This document shows, one piece after another, positions 16,480 through 24,048 of a stretch of 32,964 nucleotides of DNA. Source of the stretch: Actinomycetes bacterium (GTDB lineage: Bacteria > Actinomycetota > Acidimicrobiia > Acidimicrobiales > Palsa-688); contig JAKAXN010000003.1 in the NCBI GenBank assembly GCA_021816565.1, positions 1 through 32,964 of the forward strand. Reading direction: 5' to 3'. Position numbers and translations under genes: made by a program. Each line of letters starts with the position of its first letter. The stretch's first letter is position 1. A model generated the notes under the pieces. It was not told where the DNA came from and did not search any database. It was given only the letters and a program-made list of their open reading frames with translations.

Positions 16480-16719
16480 CTACGGGTTGTGACGGACCAG
16501 ACTCGGAGGGGTGTGCGAGTGGCTTACTGACGTCGGATACGAAACCAGGACGCCGAGCCCGAGAACTACCACAACGGCACCGATGCCGATCCAGCCTGTG
16601 CGGTTGTGGCGCCGGATCGCCTGGCTGAAGATCGCGACGGCGATCATCAGAACGAGGGCGACTACCACCCCTATCCACTGGGCCGCGTGAGCCCATCCAG
16701 AGTCAGCCAGCATGGTCAT
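16480..16719 (-). CDS. Small membrane protein with two helices, unknown
   Basis: A 79-residue protein with two hydrophobic segments: AAQWIGVVVALVLMIAVAIF (about residues 12-31) and WIGIGAVVVVLGLGVLVSY (about 43-61), joined by a basic loop (RRHNRTG). ATG 16719 is 6 bases after GGAGG, a good ribosome binding site. No family is recognised. It lies 195 bases downstream of the truncated GAP-family gene on the same strand. Confidence 0.65.
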   Translation of the reverse strand: MTMLADSGWAHAAQWIGVVVALVLMIAVAIFSQAIRRHNRTGWIGIGAVVVVLGLGVLVSYPTSVSHSHTPPSLVRHNP

Positions 16720-16914
16720 GCCCTTCCTCCAGTTTGCAGGTCGGATTGTAGTGATCGTCGCCCCAGACGTGCCCGTAACCGGAATGACAACGGACCTACC
16801 CGCTGCCCGTCGCCCCGAGGACGCATACCGCCGATTATTTGCTGCTCAGCTTGGCGTTCGAGGACTGTGGCGGGTCATTCAGATCGGCAGTTATTGCGTG
16901 GCTGTCGTTCGGTG

Positions 16915-17470
16915 TCAGGCGGTCAAGGGCGGAAGGCCCTTGGCGATGAGGTCGACGCCGAACACGAGGAAGAGGACCGCCATCACGGCTGCATTGTGAA
17001 GCGCAAGCCAGTTCTTCATCGAGTCCAACGCGGCCTTGGCACTATCGCCGCCCACCAAGTAGTAGACCACCGGACCTGCGATTGTGATGCTGGCGACGAT
17101 CACGAAGATGAGCAAGGAGACGAACACGTCGGTTCCTGAAAGCCCGAGCTGGGCGAGCCCCGTCGCCGCACCGATCGTAAGAAGGAGGTTCTTCGGGTTC
17201 ACACCGGCGAGGAGCGCGCCGAGTCCGAACGCCTTTGGGGGTGTGAGCGAGTCGACGCCTGCCATCCATTTCGGCATTTCCGGCGGTGCACCGGACGCGG
17301 GGCGATTCCGCCAGTTGCGGACCGCGAGCGTCAGCAGCAGCAAGCCGAGGACGATCTTCACCCACGAGATGGTGTCGGCTGTGGTCGTACTGGTGTCTGC
17401 GTTGCTCTGGTCCGAGATGAAATAGACGACGGCGCTGACAACGCTGAGCGCGAGCATCCACCCGAGGAGG
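16915..17470 (-). pseudogene. GAP-family (Sap-like) membrane protein, 5' end missing
   Basis: The readable part begins LLGWMLALSVVSAVVYFI and continues through several membrane helices and the conserved-looking GLGALLAGVNPKNLLLTIGA, typical of GAP/Sap proteins (sulfolipid-1-addressing, LysE-like). Family members start with about 35-40 further residues forming the first helix; here the sequence upstream of 17470 is instead the opposite-strand toxin-like gene. The open frame continues to 17604 only by chance through that gene. The protein therefore lacks its start and first helix. Confidence 0.7.
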
Positions 17471-17472
17471 AC

Positions 17473-18984
17473 GTCGCGAAGCTGCCGGGACAGCTCGACA
17501 AGCTGACCGCCTCCTATCGTGGGGCGGCGGAAGCGCTGAGCTCCTACTGGGCGCTTCTCCTGGCTGCTCAGCGGCTGGCGGTCGAGGCTCTGGCCAGGTA
17601 CCACGCGGCGAAGCGTGAGCTGACAACGGCGCAGGCAGTTTCGGCCCGGGCCGACGCCGAAGCCAGCGCGGCGGCCGACGCGTACAACCAGGAGGCCAGT
17701 CGGGCGTTTCTCGCACCAGCGGACCCGTCAGGGGCGACGACGGTCAATCTTGCCAACCTGCAGGGCGCCTAACAGGCCGCGTCGGCCCGGCGGGCCGCCG
17801 CCCGCTCCGGTGTGATAGCCGCTGAAGCGGGCGTCAACGCAGCACTGGCGCTGGCCGGCCAGTCCCGATCCGACGCCCGCCGCGCCGCGGTGGTGGTGGC
17901 CAACGCCTTGCACTCGGCCAGCAACGCCGGCATCCACAACCCTCATCACAGCTGGCTCGGTTCGGTTGTCGACGATGTGGAAGGAGTAGCCACCGCCGCA
18001 GTTCACCAGGTCGCCCAGTTCGGCGCAGGCGTCTGGGACGGCGTCGAGCAACCGCTACTGATGCTGGCCAAGCTGGCGGATCCGCTGACCGCTCCGGGTG
18101 AGATGCTGGCCGTGGCGAAGGGTCTGGCATACGGCGTGACCCATCCGCTCGCGTTCGGAAGGGCCATGCTGGTCTGGAAGGATCTCGCCGACGGCAACGT
18201 GGCCCGCTGGCTCGGGGATCTCGCGCCGGCCGTCCTCGCCGCGGTCTTCACGGGTGGCGCTGGAGACGTCGCGGACGGGATCAGCGGTGTCACCGCCCTC
18301 GACCGGGCAGGAGCGACCGCCGACGATGTGGCCGCCATCGTGGCCTCGGGTGACGAGAAGGCCGCTGCCCGGATCATCATGCGCGGCGACGACCCGGTGC
18401 CGGGCAGCATCTACGCCGACAGCCCGGCGCAGCCGGGGCGGGACCTGAGCTACCCAGACTCGGCAGACGTGCAGATCGCCGATGCGACCAGGAACTTCAC
18501 CGACGGTGTCTACAACACGGCCGATCCGGCCCCCGAGATGTGGCTCGGCAACGTCCACGACTCGTCGCGGATGCTCTTCGGCGACACGGCGCCCGGCGCT
18601 CCGGGCAGGAGCCTGTCGTGGGGCGCCAAGCCGACCGATCTCCTCGGGGTCTCCGGCACCGAAGACTACGTGAGGAAATGGGCGCTACCCCCTCAGTGGG
18701 GCGGACGCGATGAGATCACGATCATGCACGTCCCTGCCGGAAGCCCCGGCCCAGTCTGGGACGGGTCAACGGCGCCCCAGATCGTCGAAAAGACCGGCGA
18801 GGTCTTCCCCGGCGGTGGCTACCAGGTCCTTCAGCACACCCTCAGCTCCGACAGCGCAGTGTGGACAGGCCCCCTTCCATGGGCCAAGTTCCCCTCCGTG
18901 GCTCTGGGCCTGCAGGGCGGAGCGAAGCTGGCAGGAGGCTTCACCGCGGCCCGCCTCCCCGCAGGGGCCGATCCGCAGCGGTGA
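17473..18984 (+). pseudogene. Polymorphic-toxin-like protein, 5' truncated, with in-frame stop
   Basis: From about 17473 a plus-strand frame encodes a long Ala-rich helical region (LDKLTASYRGAAEALSSYW and on), like the N-terminal parts of actinobacterial type VII-secreted toxins. A TAA at 17770-17772 interrupts it; the same frame continues at once (QAASARRAAARSG) and runs to 18984. GTG 17812 could restart a 390-residue product. The middle resembles an Ala/Gly-rich linker domain (GVWDGVEQPLLMLAKLADPL; GDLAPAVLAAVFTGG). The last 140 residues (SYPDSADVQIADATRNFTDG onward, with GPVWDGSTAPQ and GEVFPGGGYQVL) form a separate domain, perhaps ADP-ribosyltransferase-like, but I cannot assign it. It overlaps the SseB-like gene by GTGA. 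Confidence 0.6.
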
Positions 18985-19775
18985 GCGAAGATCGCAACCC
19001 CGATCCGACGCCGTTCCCGGCCAACGAGCTAGAAGCCGACCTGATCAAAGGCCGTGACGCCGACGACACGGCTTACGTGCTGCGGGCTTTCGCCCACAAC
19101 GTCGTCTGCCACGCCACCAACGTGCCCGGCCCGCCGAGGGGACGCCCGGCATTCCGCACCACCGGCAACGACGAGATCCCACTCCCGATCGCCGAGGGTC
19201 GCGACGGGCGGACATACCTGTTGGTCTTCACCTCGTCATGGACGCTGTTCCACTACTACAGCGACCCCGAGCAGGTCTGGCTGCAGACCCCGGCCGGCCA
19301 GCTGACCACCCGTACCGCCGGCTCGGGATGGCCGTGGCTGGTCAACGCGGGCGGCCCCGTATCGCTGGTTCTCGAGCCCGGCGACGTGGCGAAGATAGAG
19401 GCCATCTTCGCTGGGCGATCCGTCCCCGAGGCTGTGGGCGCGGGTGGTGCCGCCACCCGCGTCACCCTCTCCGCCCCCCGGCCGGAGGTCATGGAGCTCG
19501 GACCGGTCGTGGCACCGCTGTTGGCGGGCAGCGGAGCGCACCGGGTGATCGCCGCCATCGGGCGTTTCGCCGAGCCCCGCTCGCCGTCGTGGTTGCGCCT
19601 GGCCGTGGACTGGCCCGGCAGCGACGCGTCGCAGGTGAGATCTGTGATGCCCCGACTGGTCGAGACCATCGAGAGGGCGACCAGTTCCCCGCTGCAGCTC
19701 ACCCTCCTGACCGCCGACGAGATCGGCCAGTGGATGGCCGCCCACGGCACCGTCATATGGCAGCGTGACACCTGA
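18981..19775 (+). CDS. SseB-domain protein, possible immunity partner
   Basis: A 264-residue protein. The opening NELEADLIKGRDADDTAYVL with the later DGRTYLLVFTSSWTLFHYY matches the SseB N-terminal domain, followed by GPVSLVLEPGDVAKI and a C-terminal half (SWLRLAVDWPGSDASQVRSV) like SseB_C. SseB-domain proteins are frequent next to secreted polymorphic toxins in actinobacteria and are thought to act as chaperone or immunity factors. GTG 18981 overlaps the stop of the toxin-like gene, so translation was coupled. If the upstream gene is dead, this one may be an orphan. Confidence 0.75.
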   Translation: MSEDRNPDPTPFPANELEADLIKGRDADDTAYVLRAFAHNVVCHATNVPGPPRGRPAFRTTGNDEIPLPIAEGRDGRTYLLVFTSSWTLFHYYSDPEQVWLQTPAGQLTTRTAGSGWPWLVNAGGPVSLVLEPGDVAKIEAIFAGRSVPEAVGAGGAATRVTLSAPRPEVMELGPVVAPLLAGSGAHRVIAAIGRFAEPRSPSWLRLAVDWPGSDASQVRSVMPRLVETIERATSSPLQLTLLTADEIGQWMAAHGTVIWQRDT

Positions 19776-19845
19776 GCACTGTTCCGGCTTCGGCCGCTAC
19801 GCCCAGCCGGATCGGGGCCGGTCCATCTGGCAGAGTGCGCAGTGA

Positions 19846-20499
19846 ATGGCTTTCCTGCGACCCGGCCGCCGATCGGCAAAACACACCCCGTCCCGATTGA
19901 TACCGGGCACGACCCTGCTGATCACCGACCTGCACCGGGACTTCCTGCCCGGCGGCGCGCTGGCGGCCCCGGGTGCCGACGCGGTCGCGAAGCAGCTGAT
20001 CCGGCTGCTGACATCCCTCGGCGCCGACAGCGCGCCCTACCGGTCCGCTGATGTCATCGTCGAAGGGACATTCTGGGACCAAGGCAGCTCCCATCCCCTC
20101 GCTCCCGGGTGGCCCGAGCACGGCCACGGGCACGGCATCGCCGGGTTACCCGAACCCGTACTGCGCTCCAACCTGGAACGGCACACCTGGACCTTCTGCC
20201 CGGCCAACGGCGACGCCGACCTGCTCGCGACCTACGCCGAGGGTGGAGGCCAGTCCTTCACCCTCCGCAGCACCATCGCGGAAGATCATTCACCGGCCGA
20301 GATCCACGTGGCCGGCCTCAGCGTCGAGCACGCCGGTTTGGCCCTGGCCCGGACCCTCGCTGAGCGGCTGGGTGACCGCGGGACCCAGCTGGCCTTCAGG
20401 GCCGACCTGTCGACGTTTCTCCATCCCGACCAAGCCCCGGACCTGCTCCACGAACTGGAACAGGCCGGCGTGCGGCTTATCAGGGACTACCCGTCGTAG
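19846..20499 (+). CDS. Nicotinamidase/isochorismatase-like protein without catalytic Cys
   Basis: A 217-residue protein. LLITDLHRDFLPGGALAAPG matches the nicotinamidase start (vDvQnDFcpGGaLavpG), keeping the catalytic Asp, and WPEHGHGHGIAGLPEPVL matches the WPxHC segment with the Cys changed. In the region where active enzymes have TDxCV, this one has AGLSVEHAGLALA, so the nucleophilic Cys is absent; the Lys motif is also not found. The fold is probably kept while the amidase activity is lost. It lies 70 bases after the SseB gene, same strand. ATG 19846 is the first start; the family core begins about 20 residues later. Confidence 0.7.
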   Translation: MAFLRPGRRSAKHTPSRLIPGTTLLITDLHRDFLPGGALAAPGADAVAKQLIRLLTSLGADSAPYRSADVIVEGTFWDQGSSHPLAPGWPEHGHGHGIAGLPEPVLRSNLERHTWTFCPANGDADLLATYAEGGGQSFTLRSTIAEDHSPAEIHVAGLSVEHAGLALARTLAERLGDRGTQLAFRADLSTFLHPDQAPDLLHELEQAGVRLIRDYPS

Positions 20500-20618
20500 A
20501 CGGGCCGGATCCGCCCAGCGACGGTCTCGGCCGCTGATCCCGTCGCCGGCAGTCACCCAGAAGGGTGGGACCGGGACCCGCCTCGGTAGCCCCACCCCTT
20601 CTGACCTGGACTTTTGCC

Positions 20619-20676
20619 TGGTGTCGGAGGGGGGACTTGAACCCCCACCCCCTTGCGGGCACTAGCCCCTCAAGCT
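20619..20676. other. Attachment-site copy: 3' part of tRNA-Leu(GAG)
   Basis: These 58 bases equal the 3' part of the tRNA-Leu gene at 31673-31730 (anticodon loop, variable arm, T-arm, acceptor strand and CCA) with one difference. The 5' half is absent. Similarity continues left to about 20565 against 31614, outside the tRNA. This is the distal att site of the island. Confidence 0.85.
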
Positions 20677-20787
20677 GCCCGGCACCGTCCAGGCAGTATC
20701 AATAGGTCCACGTCATGCCCTTGACCAGGACTTTCGCGAACGGTTAGTCCAGCAAATGACTCCCCGTACACCGGTTACCGAACTTTT

Positions 20788-20809
20788 TGTGTCCAAACTG
20801 TGTCCACGA
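20788..20809. repeat. Putative integrase arm-type sites, left end
   Basis: Two GTGTCCA motifs (20789-20795, 20800-20806) spaced 11 bases. The 22-base unit matches 31583-31604 at 21 of 22 positions, in the same orientation. Confidence 0.6.
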
Positions 20810-20814
20810 GCGGG

Positions 20815-20982
20815 TTAACCAGACGACGTCCACAAGGCGGGATGACGTGATCGCCCCCGCTCAGTATGCAGCACCTGAAGGTGAGCGCCGGGCTCGATCC
20901 CCAGGCGGCCGAGCTGTTCGGCTCCGATAGTGCCGTCCGGGTCAACCACGACCTCGAGCTCGCTGTTCTCAGCTGAACTCAT
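20815..20982 (-). CDS. Small AbrB/antitoxin-like protein
   Basis: A 55-residue protein (MSSAENSELEVVVDPDGTIG, then AEQLGRLGIEPGAHLQVL). The strand-turn pattern 'vvvDpdGtI...l..LGiepGahl.vl' resembles swapped-hairpin AbrB/SpoVT antitoxins, which bind DNA as dimers. No partner toxin is adjacent on its downstream side; the island's left att lies there instead. The ribosome binding site is weak, so the start is uncertain. Confidence 0.5.
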   Translation of the reverse strand: MSSAENSELEVVVDPDGTIGAEQLGRLGIEPGAHLQVLHTERGRSRHPALWTSSG

Positions 20983-21097
20983 AGGCGCCAGTTTACGGCC
21001 GCGGTGAACCCCATCGCCGACCTCTGCCGGTAATCCCTTACCGCTGGGTAGGCGAGATGCAGTCGCCACACCCGGCGGCACCGTGATTCGGCTCGGG

Positions 21098-21421
21098 TCA
21101 GGCTGAACGTTCGAAGACCGCCTTCTCCAGTCGGGCCAGACGCTCGGACACGGTCGCGCCTCCCGCCTGCTCCTCGGCACGTAGACGATCTATGGCCCAT
21201 ACCCGGATGAGTGTGGAGACAGGCAGGTTCGCTTCGTCGGCAGCGCTATGGAGTCGCGTGTGCTCTTCGGGAGAAAGGCGAACCGATACAACCGTCGCCC
21301 GCCCAAGGTTGGGCCGGCTGACCTGGACGTGTTCGGGCAGCTGGTCCGTCACCTCATAGTTCTCTGCGGCCGCTCCCTCCTCAGCTAGCAGCTCCTCAAT
21401 CCTCTGGCTCTTCTTCGCCAT
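21098..21421 (-). CDS. Antitoxin-like ribbon-helix-helix protein
   Basis: A 107-residue protein. The middle segment TVVSVRLSPEEHTRLHSAAD followed by ANLPVSTLIRVWAIDRL is a ribbon-helix-helix (CopG/BrnA-like) DNA-binding motif: a strand, then two helices. An acidic N-terminal part and a C-terminal coiled segment (SERLARLEKAVFE) flank it. ATG 21421 overlaps the toxin stop (TGATG), with GGAGGA inside the toxin 3' end, so the toxin gene comes first, as in brnTA operons. It would bind and neutralise the toxin and repress the operon. Confidence 0.75.
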   Translation of the reverse strand: MAKKSQRIEELLAEEGAAAENYEVTDQLPEHVQVSRPNLGRATVVSVRLSPEEHTRLHSAADEANLPVSTLIRVWAIDRLRAEEQAGGATVSERLARLEKAVFERSA

Positions 21422-21726
21422 CAATCCTCCTTTCCGTACAGACGTCGATCACGTTCGCTGGCCACCCACGCGTTGCTTCCCCACCAGTCGCCATCCGGTG
21501 AGACTGACGGGTCGACACCCGCCTCGACGAGGATGACGGTGAGTACCTGCTGGGCGCTGGTGGAGTAGCCGACCACCCGGACTGAGTGGCCGCTTCGGCT
21601 CGCCGGGTCAGGCCGAAGCCAAACCGCGTGATCATCCTCGACCGCTTCATTGGCGCACGACGGTTCGACGGCGTGCCGCGTTCGTATGTACTCGGCGCGC
21701 TTGCTCCAGTCGACCTTAACCGGCAC
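21421..21726 (-). CDS. BrnT-like toxin of a type II toxin-antitoxin pair
   Basis: A 101-residue protein (VDWSKRAEYIRTRHAVEPSC, then ANEAVEDDHAVWLRPDP and HSVRVVGYSTSAQQVLTVIL). The order 'W..k......rHgV....a.ea..D........R.vGys.....l.Vil' is that of BrnT-type, RelE-fold ribonuclease toxins, though similarity is modest. It starts at GTG 21726, 7 bases after a TAGAAT -10 box, so the message is probably leaderless. It overlaps the antitoxin gene by one base. Confidence 0.7.
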   Translation of the reverse strand: MPVKVDWSKRAEYIRTRHAVEPSCANEAVEDDHAVWLRPDPASRSGHSVRVVGYSTSAQQVLTVILVEAGVDPSVSPDGDWWGSNAWVASERDRRLYGKED

Positions 21727-21732
21727 ACCTAC

Positions 21733-21754
21733 ATTCTACTACGATCTACTACGA
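21733..21754 (-). promoter_or_regulatory. Toxin-antitoxin promoter with tandem decamer
   Basis: On the minus strand TAGAAT (21738-21733) ends 6 bases before GTG 21726. Directly upstream, plus-strand TCTACTACGA is repeated twice in tandem (21735-21744, 21745-21754), overlapping the -10 box. This is a likely binding site for the ribbon-helix-helix antitoxin. Confidence 0.5.
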
Positions 21755-21884
21755 CTAGGGCTCGATCAACGCCACGCCCGGGGACCAGGCGATGTATCCC
21801 ATAACTGTCATCCCCAAATGTCGCCACCCCGACTGCCCCCTACCGTCGGTGAAGGGATACGTCGAGGGCGTCCCCGGATTACGC

Positions 21885-22001
21885 GTTACACCAGCCTCGA
21901 CGGTGCCACCGATGATCGCCGGCCGGGAGGCCCCTCGAGGGTGGAACATTATGCTCGGCCCGACATGATAAGCGGCGAAAGGGGTTGAGAGCGCAGATCG
22001 C
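21885..22001. repeat. 117-bp dispersed repeat, copy 2
   Basis: Ungapped match to 14985-15101, same orientation, 11 differences. This copy is inside the tRNA-Leu island, the other outside it. Apart from it and the toxin promoter, 21727-22112 shows no gene. Confidence 0.7.
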
Positions 22002-22112
22002 CGAATATTTCACATCCTTCGCTGAGGGCGGGGCGCTCGATATGGAATGTTCGGCAGGGGCTCGTGCCCCGATCGCAATGGTCACCCGGCGCCTCGCGCC
22101 TACCGTGTAGCT

Positions 22113-22556
22113 GTGGGAGACCGACCGACGGTGACCGGCCCCGTTGAATGGGCGCAACAGGTGGTCGGCTCCGTCGAGCAGCTAGCCGTCCGAGTTGGCA
22201 CGGCCGTTTGGGTTCCCGGTGCTTGGCCCCCATCGGTTAGCGGTCCTGAGATCGTCTACATGCGCTCTCCTGGTGCCGATCGAGAGAGGGACGGCTACCA
22301 CCTGCGCGGCTTGGACGAGTCCGAACGGCTACTGGTGATCTCAGGCTACCGACGCCGACCCGGAGCGAGACTTGAGAGCCGCCTCGCCGCTGTAGAGGGT
22401 ATGCCCTTCGAGACTCTTTCTCGCCCGGATGGCCAACCTCCTCACGTGGTGGTTCGGACCCCGGTCTTGGACGTGCACATATCGGGGGATGCCCTCTCGC
22501 GTGCGAGCGCACTCGACCTCGCCCGTGGCCTCATCTTGGTGCAGGCGAAGAGATGA
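22113..22556 (+). CDS. Hypothetical island protein
   Basis: A 147-residue frame from GTG 22113. TACCGT (22101-22106) sits 6 bases before the GTG and could be a -10 box of a leaderless message. The sequence looks real (GPVEWAQQVVGSVEQLAVRV; SERLLVISGYRRRPGARLES; ending ASALDLARGLILVQAKR) and ends in an amphipathic helix. No family recognised. It is transcribed away from the toxin-antitoxin pair. Confidence 0.5.
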   Translation: MGDRPTVTGPVEWAQQVVGSVEQLAVRVGTAVWVPGAWPPSVSGPEIVYMRSPGADRERDGYHLRGLDESERLLVISGYRRRPGARLESRLAAVEGMPFETLSRPDGQPPHVVVRTPVLDVHISGDALSRASALDLARGLILVQAKR

Positions 22557-22760
22557 ACGGACGCCCCGGCAAACGGCTCCGAGCCTCGTAACCGACGGCG
22601 AGCGGCTCCCGGGACCTGAGCCAAACCACGCTCTATGGCCGGCGCAGATGGCTGGGGCGCCCGGATCGCCGATTTTGCGTCGCTGACACGTGCGACGACC
22701 GCGTCGTTATGTACGACCGGATGTTCTCACTCCCGACCCGCTGCTCCAAGGAACTGGCGG

Positions 22761-23666
22761 TTACTCCAGGGCAAGCGCATGGAGGATCGAGGGCCAGATC
22801 TGCTGGCCGAGTTCTGTATCGCCCGCGGCGTTGCCGCCCCGCGCCATCGCCATGCCACCTTCGGCGGCTGTTTCTCCGGGGAGGATGACGCGATGGCCCG
22901 CTTCGGGGTGGATGATTACTTCGGTGTGAAGCGCTCGGTCGCGGCGGGCCGCGAGCTCGGCAGCCATGCGGTCTGATGGCCAGACCTGGTCATCGCCCCC
23001 AGCAGCAAGGACCAGACGCGCTGGTCGAGTATGGACGGCAATCGCTGCTCGCCGGGCCGCCTCGGCGTAGCGCTCCAGGCTCGCTTCGTAGAGCCCACGG
23101 AATGCCGGCGGGTCTCGGTCGGGCTTCCACTCGGGATTGTAGGGAACAAACTCGAGTGGCTCGCCCTGCCAAGTCCACGAGCTGCGCAACGGACGCTCGG
23201 CTCCATCGAGGCCAGGCCCGACATTTGCCCACACCACCGATGTCGGGGCCAATGCCACCACAGCTTCAACCCTCGGATGACGCTGGGCGACCAACAAGGC
23301 CGCCTCCGCCCCCTTTGAGGCCCCGACGAGCCCGATCGGCGAGCAGCCCAAGTCCAGCAGCGCATCGACGGCGGTGGTGATCGTCTCGAGGGGGACTTCG
23401 CAGATGCCGAGCGGCTGCGCAGGGCCACCGAAGTACCCGACAGCGACAGCGACAGCGCCGGCATCGGCGAGGAGCCGGGCTCGGTTCCGTTCAATCCGTC
23501 CGCTGGACCCGGAGAGCACCACCACGCCGGGGTGCCCCCGGGCCTGGACCGGTCCCACAAGGATGCTGCCGGGAACTTCCCCCAAGGGCTTCTCGACCAT
23601 CTCTGACTCCGCCGACACGCGGTGAAGTATCGCAGGCGAAGCACGCAGAACGAGAACACCGAACAC
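22761..23666 (-). CDS. Alpha/beta hydrolase, acyl-CoA thioester hydrolase/BAAT C-terminal type
   Basis: A 301-residue protein. PGVVVLSGSSGRIERNRARL precedes the nucleophile elbow GLVGASKGAEAALLVAQ (GxSxG, Ser as nucleophile), followed by DDQVWPS (Asp) and EAGHRVILPG (His), the full triad of the BAAT C-terminal family that acts on acyl thioesters. The frame is open up to a TAG at 23702-23704 with no better start than GTG 23666; the extra codons (SIGAAWILFAAVFGVLVL) make a membrane helix. The ISL3 remnant begins right after, so the natural N-terminus, probably a membrane anchor, may have been cut off. Confidence 0.8.
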   Translation of the reverse strand: MFGVLVLRASPAILHRVSAESEMVEKPLGEVPGSILVGPVQARGHPGVVVLSGSSGRIERNRARLLADAGAVAVAVGYFGGPAQPLGICEVPLETITTAVDALLDLGCSPIGLVGASKGAEAALLVAQRHPRVEAVVALAPTSVVWANVGPGLDGAERPLRSSWTWQGEPLEFVPYNPEWKPDRDPPAFRGLYEASLERYAEAARRAAIAVHTRPARLVLAAGGDDQVWPSDRMAAELAARRDRALHTEVIIHPEAGHRVILPGETAAEGGMAMARGGNAAGDTELGQQIWPSILHALALE

Positions 23667-23737
23667 CGCTGCGAACAGGATCCAAGCAGCGCCGATCGAC
23701 GGCTAGGCGCTCGGCCTCTCTCGCCCCTCACGCGCCA

Positions 23738-24007
23738 GACGTGACCCCGGGCCGGCCGGCGCAGCTGCTCGACGTGGTCGAAGGGCGCAGCGCGGCGGGC
23801 CCGTCGGGATGGATCGTCTCCCAGCCGCTGGCCTGGCGGGCCGGGATCCGATTCGGGGTGCTGGATCTCTCCGGCCCCTACCGAAAGACCTTCGACGACG
23901 TCCTGCCCGAGGTCCTGCAGGTGGCGGACCCATTTCATCTCGTGAAGCTGGCCAACACGAAGCTGGACGAGTGCCGACGGCGGGTGCAGAACGACACCCT
24001 CGGCCAT
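23738..24007 (+). pseudogene. ISL3-family transposase, middle fragment
   Basis: Encodes DVTPGRPAQLLDVVEG through IRFGVLDLSGPYRKTFDDVL and ADPFHLVKLANTKLDECRRR to NDTLGH, the DDE region of ISL3-type transposases. The N-terminal zinc-finger and first part of the catalytic domain are missing. The frame breaks at CAT 24005-24007, and its exact continuation (RGRKSDPLYRVRRLL) is at 29718. The two pieces join in frame if 24008-29717 is removed. Confidence 0.85.
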
Positions 24008-24021
24008 TATGCGGGTGATCC
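24008..24021. repeat. Left inverted terminal repeat of two-recombinase element
   Basis: TATGCGGGTGATCC directly after the interrupted ISL3 codon CAT; its reverse complement is at 29696-29709. Confidence 0.8.
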
Positions 24022-24048
24022 TGTCAAGCCCGCCGGTTCTGGGGTCCT

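Noticed and set aside
19846..20499. Active nicotinamidase (PncA)
   Set aside because: The nucleophilic Cys and the Lys motif are missing although the N-terminal motif is kept.
20619..20694. A second tRNA-Leu gene
   Set aside because: Only the 3' part is present; bases right of 20676 do not form the D-arm or acceptor 5' strand.
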